Positions 43,248 through 51,433 of a DNA stretch of 63,731 nucleotides are shown here, piece after piece. The notes under the pieces were generated by a model. It ran no database searches. It was not told the origin of the DNA and worked only from the letters and a program-made list of their open reading frames with translations. Positions within the stretch are counted from its first letter, which is position 1, and the number at the start of each line of letters is the position of its first letter. This DNA is from Glutamicibacter uratoxydans. Its GTDB lineage: Bacteria > Actinomycetota > Actinomycetes > Actinomycetales > Micrococcaceae. The translations under genes and the position numbers were made by a program. The stretch covers positions 1-63,731 of the forward strand of contig NZ_BJNY01000020.1 in assembly GCF_006539925.1 (NCBI RefSeq), in the 5' to 3' direction.

Positions 43248-44291
43248 CTAGCTGCGGATTTTTTGGGTTCCCCGGTTGAGCAGATAGACCAGGTAGGCGC
43301 CGCCGATGCAGACGGTCACCACGCCGACTGGAAGCTGGATCGGGGCAAAGAGCCGCTGGGCCAGCAGGTCGCCGAAAGCCAGCAGGAAAGCTCCTGTCAG
43401 TGCGGTGGGGATCAGGTTCAGCGAGCCCGATCCCACTAGGCGCCTGGCCAGCTGCGGGGAGACCAGGGCCACGAAGGCGATGGGGCCGGCTAGCGCGGTG
43501 ACCGCGGCGATCAGCAGCACCGCCAGCACCACAAGGACCAGTTTGGCGCGTTCCACGCGCATGCCCAGTGCGCTGGCCAGATCGTCGCCCATCTGCAGCA
43601 TCTGCAGGGATTTCGAGCCGATCAGCACCCCGAGCAGGGCCAGGATGACGACGATGGACACCGGGATGACCCCGGCCCAGGTGACTCCGTTCAGGCTGCC
43701 CGCACCCCAGACCGCGGCGGCCATGGCCACGTCCAGCTCGGCGCGCAGCACCAGGTAGTGGTTGAAGGAGGCCAGCGCGGCGGACACGCCGATGCCTACG
43801 AGAATGAGCCGGAAGCCTGCAGTTCCATTGCGCCATGCCAGCAGGTAGACCAGCAGGGCGGTGAGCAGGCCGCCGAGCAGCGCCCCGAAGCTGGTCAGGG
43901 CAAAGCCGCCGCCGGCCACGGTGAGCGCCAGCAGGGCCCCGGTGTAGGCGCCGGTGGAGAAGCCGATGATGTCGGGGGAGCCCAGCGGGTTGCGGGTCAA
44001 GGACTGGAAGACGGCACCGGAGACCGCCAGGCCTGCGCCGAAGATCAATGCCGCGGCCGCGCGGGGCATGCGCCACTGCCAAATGATGGTGTTTTCAAGT
44101 CCTTCCCCGCCGCCGAAGAGGATCTGCACGACCTTTGCCGGGGTGATGGAGTATTCGCCGCCGGAGATCGAGAAGACGAGGGCCGCCAGGCAGGCGATGG
44201 CCAGCACTAGCGAGACGATGCGGCTGCGGGCCGCCCGGTGCGCGGCCGAGCGCGAGGCGATCAGCGGCTGGATGCTTTGGGTTCTGCTCAC
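43248..44291 (-). CDS. Iron-siderophore ABC transporter permease (FecCD family)
   Basis: This 347-residue permease has about ten membrane helices. FecCD hallmarks are WQWRMPRAAAALIFGAGLA, SGAVFQSLTRNPLGSPDIIG and, in the second half, GPIAFVALVSPQLARRLVG, the region that contacts the ATPase. It overlaps the upstream permease gene by four bases and should form a heterodimer with it to import ferric siderophores. No ATPase gene follows in this cluster. Confidence 0.94.
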   Translation of the reverse strand: MSRTQSIQPLIASRSAAHRAARSRIVSLVLAIACLAALVFSISGGEYSITPAKVVQILFGGGEGLENTIIWQWRMPRAAAALIFGAGLAVSGAVFQSLTRNPLGSPDIIGFSTGAYTGALLALTVAGGGFALTSFGALLGGLLTALLVYLLAWRNGTAGFRLILVGIGVSAALASFNHYLVLRAELDVAMAAAVWGAGSLNGVTWAGVIPVSIVVILALLGVLIGSKSLQMLQMGDDLASALGMRVERAKLVLVVLAVLLIAAVTALAGPIAFVALVSPQLARRLVGSGSLNLIPTALTGAFLLAFGDLLAQRLFAPIQLPVGVVTVCIGGAYLVYLLNRGTQKIRS

Positions 44292-45322
44292 AGTGCCACC
44301 GCCTTCTTGCCCCGGGCCAGCGCAATGAGCAGCGGCGCGCCGATGAAGGCGCAGACCACTCCGGCCTGCAGCTCACCGGGCAGCATAATGCGGCCGACCA
44401 CGTCTGCGACCAGCAGCAGCATCGGTGCCAGCAGGCAGGTGTAGGCCATGATCCAGCCGGTGCCAGCTCCCGCCAGCCTGCGTGCGGCATGCGGCGCCAT
44501 GAGCCCGATGAAGCCGATGGCGCCCACCGCCGCAGTAGCAGAGGCAGCCAGGATCGTGATGGCTGCGAGCACCAGGATCTGGGTGCGGTGGATGTTGATT
44601 CCCAGCGCTGTGGCTGCGTCCTCGCCCAGCGCCAGCCCGTCCAGCGAGCGCGAGCAGGCGGCGGCCAGCGCGATGCCCAGGATCGTCAGGACCGCCAGCG
44701 GGAGGATGATCGAAGCATCGCGTCCCTGCAGAGAGCCGATGGTCCAGGCGCGCAGCTGGTCGAAGGCCTGCGGCCGGACTAGGGACAGGGCGGTGCCCAG
44801 GCCGGTGAAGATTGCGCCGATGGCCACGCCTGACAGCACCAGTCGCACGGGATCCGCGGACCCTGCCCTGGGGCGACCGATCAGATAGACCAGCGCCGCG
44901 GTGAGCACCGCTCCCAGGAAGGCGAACGAGACGTAGCCTGCGAACCCCGAGACGCCCAGGAAGCCCACGGCGCTGACAATGGCCAGCGATGCTCCGGCGT
45001 TGACGCCGAGGATGCCTGGTTCTGCCAGCGGATTGCGGGTCAGCGACTGGGCCAGCAGCCCGGCGACGCCCAGGCCCGCGCCCGCGAAGATGGCCAGCAG
45101 GGAGCGGGGCAGGCGGGAGGAAAGCACCAGGCTTCGCTCCACCGATTCCTGTGGTGCAGTCAACGCATTAAAAATTGTTTCAAGGCTCAATGCGCGTGAT
45201 CCGACGGCCAGCGAGGCCACCGCCAATAACGCCAAGACGACTGCCAGCAGCCCCAACATGAACAGGTGTCTCGATGCTGACTTGCTATGTTGCAATTCAG
45301 TCGGTGGATCAAGGGTCTTCAC
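44288..45322 (-). CDS. Iron-siderophore ABC transporter permease (FecCD family)
   Basis: The 344-residue partner permease has the same hallmarks: RLPRSLLAIFAGAGLGVAGL, LAQSLTRNPLAEPGILGVNA and VGAIGFIGLMAPHAARRLAG. It begins with GTG and has no clear Shine-Dalgarno sequence. It is the first gene of the two-permease operon and is divergent from the binding-protein gene across 114 bases, so the three are probably co-regulated. Confidence 0.94.
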   Translation of the reverse strand: MKTLDPPTELQHSKSASRHLFMLGLLAVVLALLAVASLAVGSRALSLETIFNALTAPQESVERSLVLSSRLPRSLLAIFAGAGLGVAGLLAQSLTRNPLAEPGILGVNAGASLAIVSAVGFLGVSGFAGYVSFAFLGAVLTAALVYLIGRPRAGSADPVRLVLSGVAIGAIFTGLGTALSLVRPQAFDQLRAWTIGSLQGRDASIILPLAVLTILGIALAAACSRSLDGLALGEDAATALGINIHRTQILVLAAITILAASATAAVGAIGFIGLMAPHAARRLAGAGTGWIMAYTCLLAPMLLLVADVVGRIMLPGELQAGVVCAFIGAPLLIALARGKKAVAL

Positions 45323-45402
45323 TGTTTATTGGCGCGCTTTCACGGTGAGGGGGCTGACTGAATTACCTTACCGCGCAGCTGCCTGGATAGTTGATCCTTA
45401 CC

Positions 45403-45431
45403 TTGGAATCGGGCGTGGGAAATAGGATATA
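45403..45431 (+). promoter_or_regulatory. Promoter giving a probably leaderless binding-protein transcript
   Basis: TTGGAA (45403-45408), a 17-base spacer and GATATA (45426-45431) lie only five bases before GTG 45437. The transcription start would coincide with the start codon, and no Shine-Dalgarno sequence is present. Confidence 0.5.
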
Positions 45432-45436
45432 TTGGC

Positions 45437-46474
45437 GTGGTGAATTTATTGAACACTCGTACCTCGTGGGGCCGCACCATCCTCGGCGCCACCGCTGCAC
45501 TCATGGTTGCAGTCACCGCCGGCTGCGGCGCAGCCAGCAATACGGCCGATTCAAACTCGGGTAACAAGGACGTTGCCGTGGGCGGCCAGAGCTTCACCAC
45601 TGCAGATGAGGAAACCGCAAAGTTCGGCTCGGACGCCGAAGCCGGTGTCTTTCCCCGCACGGTGACCCATGCAAATGGCACCACCGAAATCGCCGCCAAG
45701 CCGCAGCGCGTCGTCGTGCTGGACACCGGCGAGCTGGATGCGGTGCTCTCCTTGGGCATCACCCCTGTCGGCATCCCTTCCACCGAAGGCGCGAACTCGA
45801 TTCCAAGCTACCTGGCCGACAAGGTCAAGGATGCTAAGACCGTTGGCACCATCCAGGAGCTGAACCTTGAATCCATCGCGGCGCTGAAGCCCGATTTGAT
45901 CATCGGCTCACAGCTGCGCGCCGACAAGCTCTACGGCCAGCTCAACGACATTGCCCCCACCGTCTTCTCGATCCGCCCGGGTTTCCCATGGAAGGAAAAC
46001 TTCCTGCTTGCCGGCGAAGCGCTCGGTGAGGAAACCAAGGCAGTACAGGTGCTGAACGACTACCAGACCAAGGCCACCGCCCTGGGCAATGATGTGGAAG
46101 GCGATCCAAAGATCTCCCTGCTGCGCTTCATGCCTGAGAAGATCCGCCTGTATGCCAACAAGTCGCTGATCGGCGTCATCCTCAAGGATGCTGGGCTGGC
46201 CCGCCCGGAGAACCAGGATATCGACGACCTTGCCGTAGAGATCTCTGCGGAGAACCTTGCCGATGCCGACTCCGATTGGCTGTTCTACACTTCCTACGGC
46301 ACCCCGGAAGCCACCGGCGAGAAGGCAGCCGTCGAAGGCCCCGTCTTCAAGCAGCTGGAAGCTGTCAAGAACGGCCACGCATTCCGTGTCAACGACGATG
46401 TCTGGTTCCTGGGTCTGGGCCCAACCGGTGCAAACCAGATTCTCGATGACCTGCGCGGCTACCTCGTGAAGTAG
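45437..46474 (+). CDS. Iron-siderophore ABC transporter substrate-binding lipoprotein
   Basis: The 345-residue protein has a lipoprotein signal with lipobox VTAGC near residue 28. The mature part is a periplasmic-binding-protein-2 (FecB/FhuD type) fold: PQRVVVLDTGELDAVLSLG, IAALKPDLIIGSQL, and a C-terminal AVKNGHAFRVNDDVWFLG. It should capture ferric siderophores for the divergent FecCD permeases. The start GTG has no ribosome-binding site and sits at the predicted transcription start. A perfect 16-bp terminator follows. Confidence 0.94.
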   Translation: MVNLLNTRTSWGRTILGATAALMVAVTAGCGAASNTADSNSGNKDVAVGGQSFTTADEETAKFGSDAEAGVFPRTVTHANGTTEIAAKPQRVVVLDTGELDAVLSLGITPVGIPSTEGANSIPSYLADKVKDAKTVGTIQELNLESIAALKPDLIIGSQLRADKLYGQLNDIAPTVFSIRPGFPWKENFLLAGEALGEETKAVQVLNDYQTKATALGNDVEGDPKISLLRFMPEKIRLYANKSLIGVILKDAGLARPENQDIDDLAVEISAENLADADSDWLFYTSYGTPEATGEKAAVEGPVFKQLEAVKNGHAFRVNDDVWFLGLGPTGANQILDDLRGYLVK

Positions 46475-46496
46475 TCTGCACAGTTATCACTATGAA

Positions 46497-46530
46497 AATG
46501 CGGCTCCCTCGAAATCGAGGGAGCCGCATT
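46497..46530. terminator. Bidirectional terminator between convergent genes
   Basis: AATGCGGCTCCCTCGA (46497-46512) and TCGAGGGAGCCGCATT (46515-46530) are perfectly complementary. It separates the plus-strand binding-protein gene from the minus-strand CoA-binding protein gene. Confidence 0.88.
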
Positions 46531-46544
46531 CGCCGCTTCTAGGG

Positions 46545-47039
46545 CTAGGCCAGGACCTGGCGCTTGGAAGAGATCACGCCGGTATTGAATCCTGCCAAGC
46601 GCAGACCGCCGTGGAAACGTGCATGCTCGATCTTTACGCAGCGGTCCATCACCACGTTCAGGCCGGCTTCTTCGCCGCGGCGGGCCACCTCTTCATGCCA
46701 AGAGCCAAGCTGCAGCCAGAGGGTCTTAGCCCCTACTGCCAAAGCCTCGTCCAGCACCGTCGGCAGGTCGTCGTGCTTGCGGAACACTTCCACCAGATCC
46801 GGTACCTCGGGCAGGTCGGCCAGGGACTTGTACACCGGCTGGCCCAGGATTTCATCTACGACAGGGTTGATGAAATAGACCCGGTAGCTGGAGGAGGACA
46901 GGAGGTAGGTCGCCACAAAGTAGCTGGCGCGCGATGGCTTGTTCGAGGCGCCGACAATCGCAATGGACTTTGTCTTGCGCAGGATGTCCAGACGCTCGGC
47001 GGCTCCGGGGCCTTCCCAGGTTCGTTCAGCGGCGCTCAT
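46545..47039 (-). CDS. CoA-binding domain protein
   Basis: This 164-residue protein is a single Rossmann-like CoA_binding domain: SIAIVGASNKPSRASYFVATYLL, YFINPVVDEILGQPVYKSL, a DLVEVFRK strand and GAKTLWLQLG. Small proteins of this kind resemble the N-terminal part of acyl-CoA synthetases but lack a catalytic domain, and their role is unclear. The start overlaps the metY stop as TAATG, implying coupling to sulfur amino acid synthesis and control by the same riboswitch. Confidence 0.9.
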   Translation of the reverse strand: MSAAERTWEGPGAAERLDILRKTKSIAIVGASNKPSRASYFVATYLLSSSSYRVYFINPVVDEILGQPVYKSLADLPEVPDLVEVFRKHDDLPTVLDEALAVGAKTLWLQLGSWHEEVARRGEEAGLNVVMDRCVKIEHARFHGGLRLAGFNTGVISSKRQVLA

Positions 47040-48409
47040 TAGTTGGCTCCCTTCAAAGCTGCGCTTGGCACGGCGCAGGCCGCGCCGTCATAGGTTGGTG
47101 CTTCAAACTCGTCCTGCACCGAGGCTTGTTGCGAAGCGCTCAGCGCCTGGTTGAGATCCCAGATGATGTCCTCGACATCTTCCAGGCCCACCGAGAGGCG
47201 GATCAGGTCATCCGGGACGCCGGCGGAGACCAGTTGCTCGTCGCTGAGCTGCTGGTGCGTGGTGGACGCCGGGTGCAGCACCAGGGTGCGGGAGTCGCCA
47301 ATATTTGCCAGGTGGCTGGCGAGCTGCAGAGCTTCGATGAACTTGGCGCCGGCGGCCCGGCCGCCCTTCACGCCGAAGCTGAAGACCGAGCCGACGCCCA
47401 GCGGCAGCAGCGCCTTGGCCTGCTCGTACTGCGGATGGCTTGGCAGTCCCGCATAGTTCACATAGGTCACGCGCTCATCTTCTGCCAGCCACTGTGCCAC
47501 CTTCTTCGCGTTGGCCAGGTGGTTGTCCATGCGCTGCGGCAGGGTCTCGACGCCCTGAAGCAGCTGGAACGCCGCCTGTGCCTGAAGCGAAGGACCGAAA
47601 TCGCGCAGCTGCTCGCTGCGCAGCTTGGTCAAGAAGCCGTATTCGCCGAAGTTTCCCCACCAGGAGACGTTGCCGTAGCTGGCTACCGGTTCGGTCATCG
47701 TAGGGAACTTGCCGTTGCCCCAGTTGAACTTGCCCGACTCGACCACAATGCCGCCCATGGTGGTGCCGTGCCCGCCGATGAACTTCGTCGCCGAATGGAT
47801 CACGATATCCGCGCCGTGCTCGATGGGCCGCAGGATGTACGGAGGGGTCAACGTGGAATCCACGACCAGTGGAATGTCGTGACGGTGCGCTACCTGAGCC
47901 AGGCCTGCAATGTCTGCGATGTCTCCCGAGGGGTTGGCCACCACCTCGGTGTAGACGGCCTTGGTGTTCTCCTGGATCGCCGCCTCGAAATCGGCAGGAT
48001 CATTGGAGTTGATGAACGTAGTGTTGATGCCGAAGCGGCGCAGCGACACATCAAGTTGGGTGATGGTGCCGCCGTAGAGCTTGGACGAGGCGACGATATG
48101 GTCGCCGGACTGGGCCAGGGCGGCGAAGGTGATGAACTCGGCCGCCATGCCGGAGCCGGTGGCCACCGCACCGATGCCGCCTTCCAGGGACGCGATGCGC
48201 TCCTCGAAGGCGGCAACCGTCGGGTTGCCGATGCGCGAATAGATGTTGCCGTACTTCTGCAGGGCAAAAAGGTTCGCCGCATCGTCTGAGTCTTTGAAGA
48301 CGAACGAGGTGGTCTGGTAGATGGGGACTGCGCGGGCGCCGTGCTCGGCGTCCGGGGTTCCTCCGGCATGAAGCGCGCGGGTGCGGAATCCAAACTGGTG
48401 GTCTGCCAT
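47039..48409 (-). CDS. metY: O-acetylhomoserine sulfhydrylase
   Basis: The 456-residue PLP enzyme belongs to the Cys/Met metabolism family and makes homocysteine from O-acetylhomoserine and sulfide. The cofactor Lys lies in VIHSATKFIGGHGT near residue 210; other landmarks are the N-terminal FRTRALHAGGTPD, YSRIGNPTVAAFEERIA, VVDSTLTPPY and the C-terminal LVLHPASTTHQQLS. The long insertion after the Lys (SGKFNWGNGKF) is typical of MetY rather than MetB. A SAM-I riboswitch lies in its leader, so it is turned off when methionine is plentiful. Confidence 0.94.
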   Translation of the reverse strand: MADHQFGFRTRALHAGGTPDAEHGARAVPIYQTTSFVFKDSDDAANLFALQKYGNIYSRIGNPTVAAFEERIASLEGGIGAVATGSGMAAEFITFAALAQSGDHIVASSKLYGGTITQLDVSLRRFGINTTFINSNDPADFEAAIQENTKAVYTEVVANPSGDIADIAGLAQVAHRHDIPLVVDSTLTPPYILRPIEHGADIVIHSATKFIGGHGTTMGGIVVESGKFNWGNGKFPTMTEPVASYGNVSWWGNFGEYGFLTKLRSEQLRDFGPSLQAQAAFQLLQGVETLPQRMDNHLANAKKVAQWLAEDERVTYVNYAGLPSHPQYEQAKALLPLGVGSVFSFGVKGGRAAGAKFIEALQLASHLANIGDSRTLVLHPASTTHQQLSDEQLVSAGVPDDLIRLSVGLEDVEDIIWDLNQALSASQQASVQDEFEAPTYDGAACAVPSAALKGAN

Positions 48410-48531
48410 GGTGGCTTACGACTCCTTGTCGATTGGTTCTTCGGCCCCCAAGCGCAAACTTGCAGGGCCATCGAGGCAGGAATCCCGGGATCAATGACGC
48501 TTGCCCGCTGGGCAAACAGCGGAAAGCAGCT

Positions 48532-48620
48532 CCATCGTTTCTGGCGGTAGCACCGTATCCACCGGCTGTGGGAGGTTGCTGCGGCGTCATCGAACCAGAT
48601 CTCTCGGCCGCTCGGGATGG
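48532..48620 (-). ncRNA. SAM-I (S-box) riboswitch aptamer upstream of metY
   Basis: Read on the minus strand, the P1 arms CCATC (48616-48620) and GATGG (48532-48536) enclose the S-box core: GCGGC-CGAGAGA, then CTGGTTCGATGACGCCGC, GCAACC, a CCCAC/GGTGG P3 hairpin, and GGTGCTA-CCG-CCAG. Between the aptamer and metY, TTGCCC-AGC-GGGCAA (around 48501-48515) may be part of the expression platform. The element fits control of metY and the coupled CoA-binding gene by S-adenosylmethionine. Confidence 0.85.
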
Positions 48621-48736
48621 TGTAATAATCTTCGCAACATGACCGAAAATGACCTAACTATGAGTCGTAACGTTGCGTATTTCTTCTTAACTCGGAGATT
48701 ATTCGATAACTGGCGTCCACCGCTTATGCTCGAGTC

Positions 48737-49315
48737 ATGGATACTTCGCTCGCATTGGTAAGGCATGGGCAGACTGATTGGAACCTTGTCGGGCGCCTTC
48801 AGGGCCGCACCGATATCGAGCTGAATGAGACCGGCCGCGACCAGGCCCGCCGCCTTGGCCGCTACCTGCGCAATAAGAACTGGGACCTTGTCCTTGCTTC
48901 TCCTTTGGGACGCGCCCAGGAGACCGCGGCGCTGATCGCCGAACAGATTGGTGCTCCGACGGGGCCTGCTGTCCCCGAGCTTATTGAGCGCGGATTTGGT
49001 TCCCTAGAAGGCCGCATCATGGCCGAGGTCAGCGATGTTGAGGCCGCCGAGGTGAACCACGAGCTGGAAACCCATGCAGCAATCCTGGACCGCGCGCTGC
49101 CTGCGCTCTTGGATTTGGCCCAGCGCTATGAAGGCCAGCGGGTCATGATTGTCAGCCATGGGGCCACCATGCGCACCGTGCGCGATGCCCTGGCAGGACA
49201 GCGCTTGCCCCAAGCAGTGGACAACGGCGAAGTGATCGAGATTGACCTGCGGCGCTTGGAGGAGCTCCATCGGCAGCGTGAAGAATCCGGCGGAAAAGTC
49301 GCCCTGCTGTACTAG
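48737..49315 (+). CDS. Histidine phosphatase family protein
   Basis: The 192-residue protein belongs to the phosphoglycerate mutase-like branch of histidine phosphatases. The catalytic LVRHGQTDWN is at residues 7-16, NETGRDQARRLG follows, the second-half catalytic His is in VSHGATMRT, and ELIERGFGSLEG is the usual Glu region. Substrates in this family vary from sugar phosphates to nucleotides. The start ATG has no Shine-Dalgarno; a TATGCT box ends seven bases before it, so a leaderless transcript is possible. Confidence 0.9.
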   Translation: MDTSLALVRHGQTDWNLVGRLQGRTDIELNETGRDQARRLGRYLRNKNWDLVLASPLGRAQETAALIAEQIGAPTGPAVPELIERGFGSLEGRIMAEVSDVEAAEVNHELETHAAILDRALPALLDLAQRYEGQRVMIVSHGATMRTVRDALAGQRLPQAVDNGEVIEIDLRRLEELHRQREESGGKVALLY

Positions 49316-49331
49316 TCTAAACGAAGTGCAA

Positions 49332-49387
49332 TTAGGTTATGAAGTAGTATCTTAAATGATATTCCAGCAGTGATGTGCTTAACCTAA
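49332..49387 (+). promoter_or_regulatory. Two iron-box half-sites upstream of the siderophore-interacting protein
   Basis: TTAGGTTA at 49332-49339 and its reverse complement TAACCTAA at 49380-49387 match the halves of the DtxR/IdeR/DmdR1 consensus. They are 40 bases apart rather than joined in one 19-bp box, so each would be a weak site. Confidence 0.4.
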
Positions 49388-49402
49388 GCGAGGGGCCGCG
49401 TA

Positions 49403-50149
49403 GTGGCGAATTGGCAGCGCGCAATGATGAAGGTCATGCGGATCAAGAATTATCCGGTGACAGTCCATTCCGTTAAAGACCTTGCCGATTCATATCGCCG
49501 TATCACCTTCCATTCGCCCGAAGCTGTCGAAGCGCTGGAGGGCTTCCCCACAGAGTGGGTGCGCATCTGGGTTCCAGAGCTTGGAAGCGCCGGCGGGAAG
49601 ATCGTCCAACGCGGATATACGGTCACTGGGCTGCGCAAGGAGCTGAATGAGTTCGACCTAGAGTTCGTCCTCCACGATATTCCAGGAGCTGCAGGAGAGT
49701 GGGCGAAAACTGTCGATCCCGGCTTTGAGCTGGAAATCTCGCTGACGCCTGCCCGGCCCAAGATCCCCGCCAAGTGCCGGCATCTGGTTTTGGCGGGAGA
49801 TCTGACCGCACTGTCAGCTATCAACAGCTGGCTGGGCTATGCCGATGAGTTGGAAGCTGAAAAAATCACCGTGCTGCTGGAAGACGCTCACGGTTCGTCC
49901 CTGGGATTCCCGCAGCAGGAACATGAAAAAGTCACGTCCTGGAAGTGGATTGAACCGACGCCTGTGCTGGGAACGGCGTTGGCTGGAGAGCTCGACCGGA
50001 TTTTGCAGGGAGAGCCCGATGCCTTTGTATGGGGTGCGGGGGAGAAGGACTTGGTGAAGCGGCTGCGGACGGTGATCAAGGCCCATGAACTTCCCCGGGA
50101 AGCCTATTTCACCCAGTTCTACTGGATTTTTGGCAAGGCATTTGCGTAG
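49403..50149 (+). CDS. Siderophore-interacting protein (ferric siderophore reductase)
   Basis: This 248-residue flavoprotein carries the FAD-binding_9 and SIP domains. Visible parts are YRRITFHSPEAVEALEGF, an RGYTVTGLRKELNEFDLEFV FAD region, LVLAGDLTALSAINSWLG, and the C-terminal VWGAGEKDLVKRLR. SIPs release iron from imported siderophores by reduction in the cytosol. It begins with GTG 49403, preceded by GAGGGG. Nearby FecCD permeases, binding protein and iron-box half-sites support the iron role. Confidence 0.93.
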   Translation: MANWQRAMMKVMRIKNYPVTVHSVKDLADSYRRITFHSPEAVEALEGFPTEWVRIWVPELGSAGGKIVQRGYTVTGLRKELNEFDLEFVLHDIPGAAGEWAKTVDPGFELEISLTPARPKIPAKCRHLVLAGDLTALSAINSWLGYADELEAEKITVLLEDAHGSSLGFPQQEHEKVTSWKWIEPTPVLGTALAGELDRILQGEPDAFVWGAGEKDLVKRLRTVIKAHELPREAYFTQFYWIFGKAFA

Positions 50150-50239
50150 CCGCGAAAAAAGTTTGATTCATCGGCTCACAAAAATGGCCCGCGCTACGTT
50201 TACATAGTGAAGGCCGAAAGACAACGTCGCGGGAGCAGC

Positions 50240-50737
50240 ATGAAAGCACCATTCGAGCAGATCGTCCATGACTATGGGCTGAACGTGCTGCGTGTCTGCC
50301 GCGCCGTGCTTGATGAACATCGGGCGCAGGATGCCTGGTCGGAGACCTTCCTCTCCGCGTTGAAGGCTTATCCCAAGTTGGCTGACGACGCTAATGTCCT
50401 GGCCTGGCTGGTGCGGATCGCGCACCGCAAAGCCATCGATGAACTGCGCCGCCAGCGTCCGGAAGTATCTTGGGAGCAACTGCCCGAGGAAGCGGAAGAA
50501 ACCAGCGACCCGGCGCAGTCTGCGGTTGATAATCTCCAGCTGTGGCAACAGGTCGGGCTGCTGCCCGAAAAGCAGCGGCTGGTTGTCGCCTACAGGTATT
50601 TGGGCGGGCTGGACTACGCGCAGATTGCGCAGATTCTCTGCGGCAGCGAAGCGGCGGCGAGGCGGGCAGCCTCCGACGGGATTAGGAAACTGCGCGCCAT
50701 GAACCTCAACAACGAGTATTTTCAGGAGTTGTCATGA
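50240..50737 (+). CDS. ECF-type RNA polymerase sigma factor
   Basis: The 165-residue sigma factor has region 2 (FEQIVHDYGLNVLRVCRAVL, SETFLSALKAYPKL, AWLVRIAHRKAIDELRR) and region 4 (LPEKQRLVVAYRYLGGLDYAQIAQ, cut for length, then a degenerate recognition helix CGSEAAARRAASDG). GGGAG lies four bases before ATG 50240. No anti-sigma gene is adjacent; instead the next gene is ogt, overlapping by four bases. That suggests a direct link between sigma activity and alkylation repair. The recognition helix is unusually Ala-rich. Confidence 0.9.
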   Translation: MKAPFEQIVHDYGLNVLRVCRAVLDEHRAQDAWSETFLSALKAYPKLADDANVLAWLVRIAHRKAIDELRRQRPEVSWEQLPEEAEETSDPAQSAVDNLQLWQQVGLLPEKQRLVVAYRYLGGLDYAQIAQILCGSEAAARRAASDGIRKLRAMNLNNEYFQELS

Positions 50738-51363
50738 ATTCTCAGACGAAGAAGGCGGCGCCCACGCAAGAAGAATCAGCAGCGTTGGACCGGCTGCGCG
50801 AACAACTGGTAGCTGAGGCGGCAAAGCACGAGCTGGTGGACATTTCCTACCGCATTGTCGACAGCCCCATTGGGCGGCTGCTGCTGGCTGGCACCGAAGC
50901 AGGCCTGGTCCGTGTCGCTTTTGAAACCGAGGGCCATGAGCACATCTTGGAGGTACTCGCGGAGAAGATCAGCCCGCGGATCTTGAAGAACCCGCGGAAT
51001 TTCGATCGCGTCGCCTACCAGCTGGAGCAGTATTTCGACGGGACCCTGCACGACTTCGACCTGCCGCTGGACCTTCAGCTCTCCACGGCGTTCAGGCGCC
51101 AGGTGCAGCTTGAACTGGGAAACATTGGCTATGGCCAGACGCGCAGCTATTTGCAGGTGGCCGAGCATATCGGCAAGCCCAAAGCGGTGCGTGCCGTCGG
51201 ATCTGCCTGCGCAACGAATCCGCTGCCCATTGTCCTTCCCTGCCACAGGGTGTTGCGCAGCGACGGGTCGCTGGGCGGATACCTCGGGGGACTGGATGTG
51301 AAAACCACGCTGCTCAGACTGGAGAATCCGAGCTTCGCAGGCAGCGAGCAGAGGCTGTTCTAG
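50734..51363 (+). CDS. ogt: Methylated-DNA-protein-cysteine methyltransferase
   Basis: This 209-residue protein removes alkyl groups from O6-alkylguanine onto its own Cys, in a suicidal reaction. The active site is LPCHRVLRSDGS with Cys near residue 170, preceded by the helix-turn-helix region SYLQVAEHIGKPKAVRAVGSA and the N-terminal domain from YRIVDSPIGRLLLAG. An extra 35-residue N-terminal segment precedes the usual start of the fold. The ATG overlaps the stop of the ECF sigma factor gene (ATGA). A 23-bp perfect terminator stem follows. Confidence 0.95.
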   Translation: MNSQTKKAAPTQEESAALDRLREQLVAEAAKHELVDISYRIVDSPIGRLLLAGTEAGLVRVAFETEGHEHILEVLAEKISPRILKNPRNFDRVAYQLEQYFDGTLHDFDLPLDLQLSTAFRRQVQLELGNIGYGQTRSYLQVAEHIGKPKAVRAVGSACATNPLPIVLPCHRVLRSDGSLGGYLGGLDVKTTLLRLENPSFAGSEQRLF

Positions 51364-51376
51364 ATTCTGAAGGGTG

Positions 51377-51427
51377 CAGCACAGCGCCGGGGCGCCGTCA
51401 TCACGACGGCGCCCCGGCGCTGTGCTG
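51377..51427. terminator. Very long perfect hairpin terminator
   Basis: Arms 51377-51399 and 51405-51427 are exactly complementary over 23 bp, starting CAGCACAGCGCCGGGGC, around an ATCAC loop. It serves ogt on the plus strand and the DUF3100 gene ending at 51434 on the minus strand. Confidence 0.92.
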
Positions 51428-51433
51428 TGTGGG

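Noticed and set aside
45323-45436. Full DtxR-type iron box in the divergent fec promoter region
   Set aside because: Only fragments such as TTACCTTACC are present; no 19-bp match with acceptable symmetry was found.
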